A program made the translations under genes and the position numbers. This document shows positions 14,021 to 15,231 of a stretch of DNA of 15,231 bases, piece after piece. The notes below the pieces were generated by a model, which worked only from the letters and a program-made list of their open reading frames with translations, was not told where the DNA came from and made no database searches. The first letter of the stretch is position 1, and every line of letters begins with the position of its first letter. This DNA is from DASSWB01 sp035705495. GTDB taxonomy: Bacteria; Bacteroidota; Bacteroidia; Flavobacteriales; Flavobacteriaceae. The stretch lies in NCBI GenBank assembly GCA_035705495.1, contig DASSWB010000136.1, positions 1 through 15,231 on the forward strand. Direction: 5' to 3'.

Positions 14021-14914
14021 TTACTTATATCTTTCCAAAGCCTTTTCCAACTTGCGTTTGACTTCCTTCTGAAGACTTTTTGGCTCCATTACTTTAACCG
14101 CTTCTCCGTAGGAGAGAATCTCCATAATGAAATCGTAAGTGGGATACAAATAAAACTCGAAATGACATTCTTTTTCATTTTCAAAAATGAGTTGCTGACT
14201 GTGATGTAAAGGCAAGGAATGAATAAATTTTGCCTGTTGCGGAGTGAAGGAAAGCAGAATCTTTTGCGGTTTTTTTTCCACTGCATTGATAATTCCAAAG
14301 CTATGCTTATAATCTTCCTCCGGATTGTAATTGTCCAAAGGTTCAAACTTATTCTGGGTTATTTGCAGGTTCTTGATACGGTCCAAGCCAAATGATTTCA
14401 CCGTACCCGATTCTTCAGCCAACAAATACCAACGATTCCGGGCTTCTTTGATGGCAACAGGACGAACCGTTCTTATTTTGGAATCATCATCATAAAATTT
14501 TTCGTAATTGAAAATGACCTCAAAATGATTGTTGATTGCGTGCAGCAATCCGTGGAAATGCTCGGTTCCCAAAGGTTTTCTTTTCTCAAGAATAAATTTT
14601 CCCGAAACACTTTTAGAGCGCTGTAAAGCATTAAAAATTTCGAAGGATTCCAATGCTCTCTCATTCTGAGTCTCCATTCCGTCGCTTACCACACGATAAA
14701 CACCCGCTGAACGATCAAAACTTATCTCGATTTCGTAAATCTCTTTTATTTCCTGAATATCCCGTTGAAACGTACGCTGGGAAAATGTATAACGATCCCC
14801 GGAAATTTCTTCCTCCCGCTCAAGAAAATCCATAATTCCTTGAAAATTCAACGGAGTTCTCTTAAGCTTTGATATCACCAGGTTCTGACGTAAAATACTT
14901 TCTCTTTTTGACAT
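14021..14914 (-). CDS. WYL-domain transcriptional regulator
   Basis: This is a 297-residue ligand-responsive DNA-binding regulator. Residues 1-75 form an HTH-type domain of the kind found in WYL proteins, with a YTFSQRTFQRDIQEIKEIYE stretch (42-61) typical of the recognition region and following linker. The WYL domain spans about 120-190, with RNRWYLLAEE (159-168, containing W162 Y163 L164) and SFGLDRIKNL (174-183) whose R179 is a conserved pocket residue. The C-terminal WCX-like extension (about 215-297) ends in a helix. WYL domains sense nucleotides or other small ligands. The gene is first in a same-strand run with the YqcI/YcgG, PaiB-like and DUF1989 genes, so it may regulate them or itself. 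The start follows the expected length, although no clear promoter box precedes it. Confidence 0.93.
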   Translation of the reverse strand: MSKRESILRQNLVISKLKRTPLNFQGIMDFLEREEEISGDRYTFSQRTFQRDIQEIKEIYEIEISFDRSAGVYRVVSDGMETQNERALESFEIFNALQRSKSVSGKFILEKRKPLGTEHFHGLLHAINNHFEVIFNYEKFYDDDSKIRTVRPVAIKEARNRWYLLAEESGTVKSFGLDRIKNLQITQNKFEPLDNYNPEEDYKHSFGIINAVEKKPQKILLSFTPQQAKFIHSLPLHHSQQLIFENEKECHFEFYLYPTYDFIMEILSYGEAVKVMEPKSLQKEVKRKLEKALERYK

Positions 14915-14969
14915 TGTTTTTTATTTAATCTTAAGGTTTATTCCCGAACGCTTGCATTCTTTTTTACTT

Positions 14970-15034
14970 TTGAGATTTGAGATTTGTTTTTTTTGAAATC
15001 CGGAATTGAAGTTTTTTTTGGAATTTGGAATTTT
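14970..15034. repeat. Short-period intergenic repeat (GAGATTTG / GGAATTTG)
   Basis: GAGATTTG occurs twice in tandem (about 14972-14986). After a TTTTTTTTGAAAT block come GGAATTTGGAATTTT at 15020-15034. The same TTTTTTTTGAAAT and GGAATTTGGAA words appear in the repeat tract at 11839-11990, so both belong to one family. It lies between two minus-strand genes. Confidence 0.6.
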
Positions 15035-15041
15035 ATGTTCT

Positions 15042-15231
15042 CTACCAATATTCCCTAAAAAAGAAATCCACTTCCTGCGTAAACAATTTCAGCGGAATCC
15101 TATGTTTTAGTTCTCCTTTCAAATGAATGGCAAACATTTCTGAATTTGGAAGATGATCCGACAGAAATTTGAAGGTATCCGCTGCTTTTATCGTCGGATC
15201 TTTCGCACCCAAAACCAAATGAACCCATTCT
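15042..15231 (-). CDS. C-terminal end of a possible alpha/beta hydrolase (partial)
   Basis: A minus-strand frame enters from the right edge and runs 62 codons to a TAG (15042-15044 on the plus strand). The peptide begins EWVHLVLGAKDPTIKAADTF and ends EVDFFFREYW. A hydrophobic strand followed by GAKDP, and about 30 residues later KHRIP and a helix EVDFFF, resembles the end of alpha/beta hydrolases, where a late Asp and the catalytic His sit at those places. The upstream part carrying the nucleophile lies outside the window, so this is tentative. It is 127 bp upstream of the WYL gene on the same strand, with a repeat between them, so co-transcription is uncertain. Confidence 0.55.
   Translation of the reverse strand, partial: EWVHLVLGAKDPTIKAADTFKFLSDHLPNSEMFAIHLKGELKHRIPLKLFTQEVDFFFREYW

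Noticed and set aside
13772..14209. Plus-strand 145-codon frame spanning the WYL and YqcI/YcgG gene junction
   Set aside because: It is antisense to two well-recognised genes, Phe-rich and without motifs.
1..15231. CRISPR array, tRNA or rRNA genes, insertion sequence or prophage
   Set aside because: No regularly spaced repeats with unique spacers, no RNA gene signatures, and no transposase or phage structural genes are visible on either strand.

Overview
The window looks like chromosomal DNA from a member of the Bacteroidota, most likely family Flavobacteriaceae. The DNA is AT-rich and most starts lack a Shine-Dalgarno sequence. Some upstream regions carry elements resembling the Bacteroidota -7 box TAnnTTTG. 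The topoisomerase IV subunits have the sequence character of that phylum, and one secreted protein begins with the VGIxTTNPQAxLDVNG motif common on flavobacterial surface proteins. Nothing indicates a phage, plasmid, insertion sequence, CRISPR array, rRNA or tRNA.

Layout. Positions 1-148 hold the 3' end of an unrecognised gene. Positions 192-5198 (minus strand) are a tight parE - small membrane protein - parC cluster, with gaps of 3 and 0 bp, encoding topoisomerase IV. Positions 5490-9327 hold five small plus-strand genes for exported proteins: one secreted protein, a tandem pair of charged lipoproteins and a tandem pair of secreted paralogues. They are interrupted by minus-strand ychF (6899-7993). 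Two good intrinsic terminators lie here, at 6853-6881 and 8723-8766. Positions 9348-10616 (minus) encode a divergent ClC anion transporter, and 10923-11633 (plus) a TerC-family membrane protein. Positions 11634-11990 are non-coding and filled with a degenerate GGAATTTG repeat that recurs at 14970-15034.

Positions 11991-14914 (minus) form the most interesting block. In transcription order it encodes a WYL-domain regulator, a YqcI/YcgG-family protein (the GntA heme N-hydroxylase family), a PaiB-like flavin-binding split-barrel protein, and a DUF1989 protein (the family of the carboxyguanidine deiminase subunits). The last two overlap by 11 bp. Two of these families are linked to guanidino-group chemistry elsewhere, so the block is a candidate, apparently undescribed, guanidino-compound module; this is inference. 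Positions 15042-15231 hold the C-terminus of a gene that may be an alpha/beta hydrolase.

Other points of interest are a QxxLF clamp-binding-like tail at the extreme C-terminus of ParC, a ClC protein lacking several canonical transport residues, and short upstream elements shared by the small exported-protein genes.
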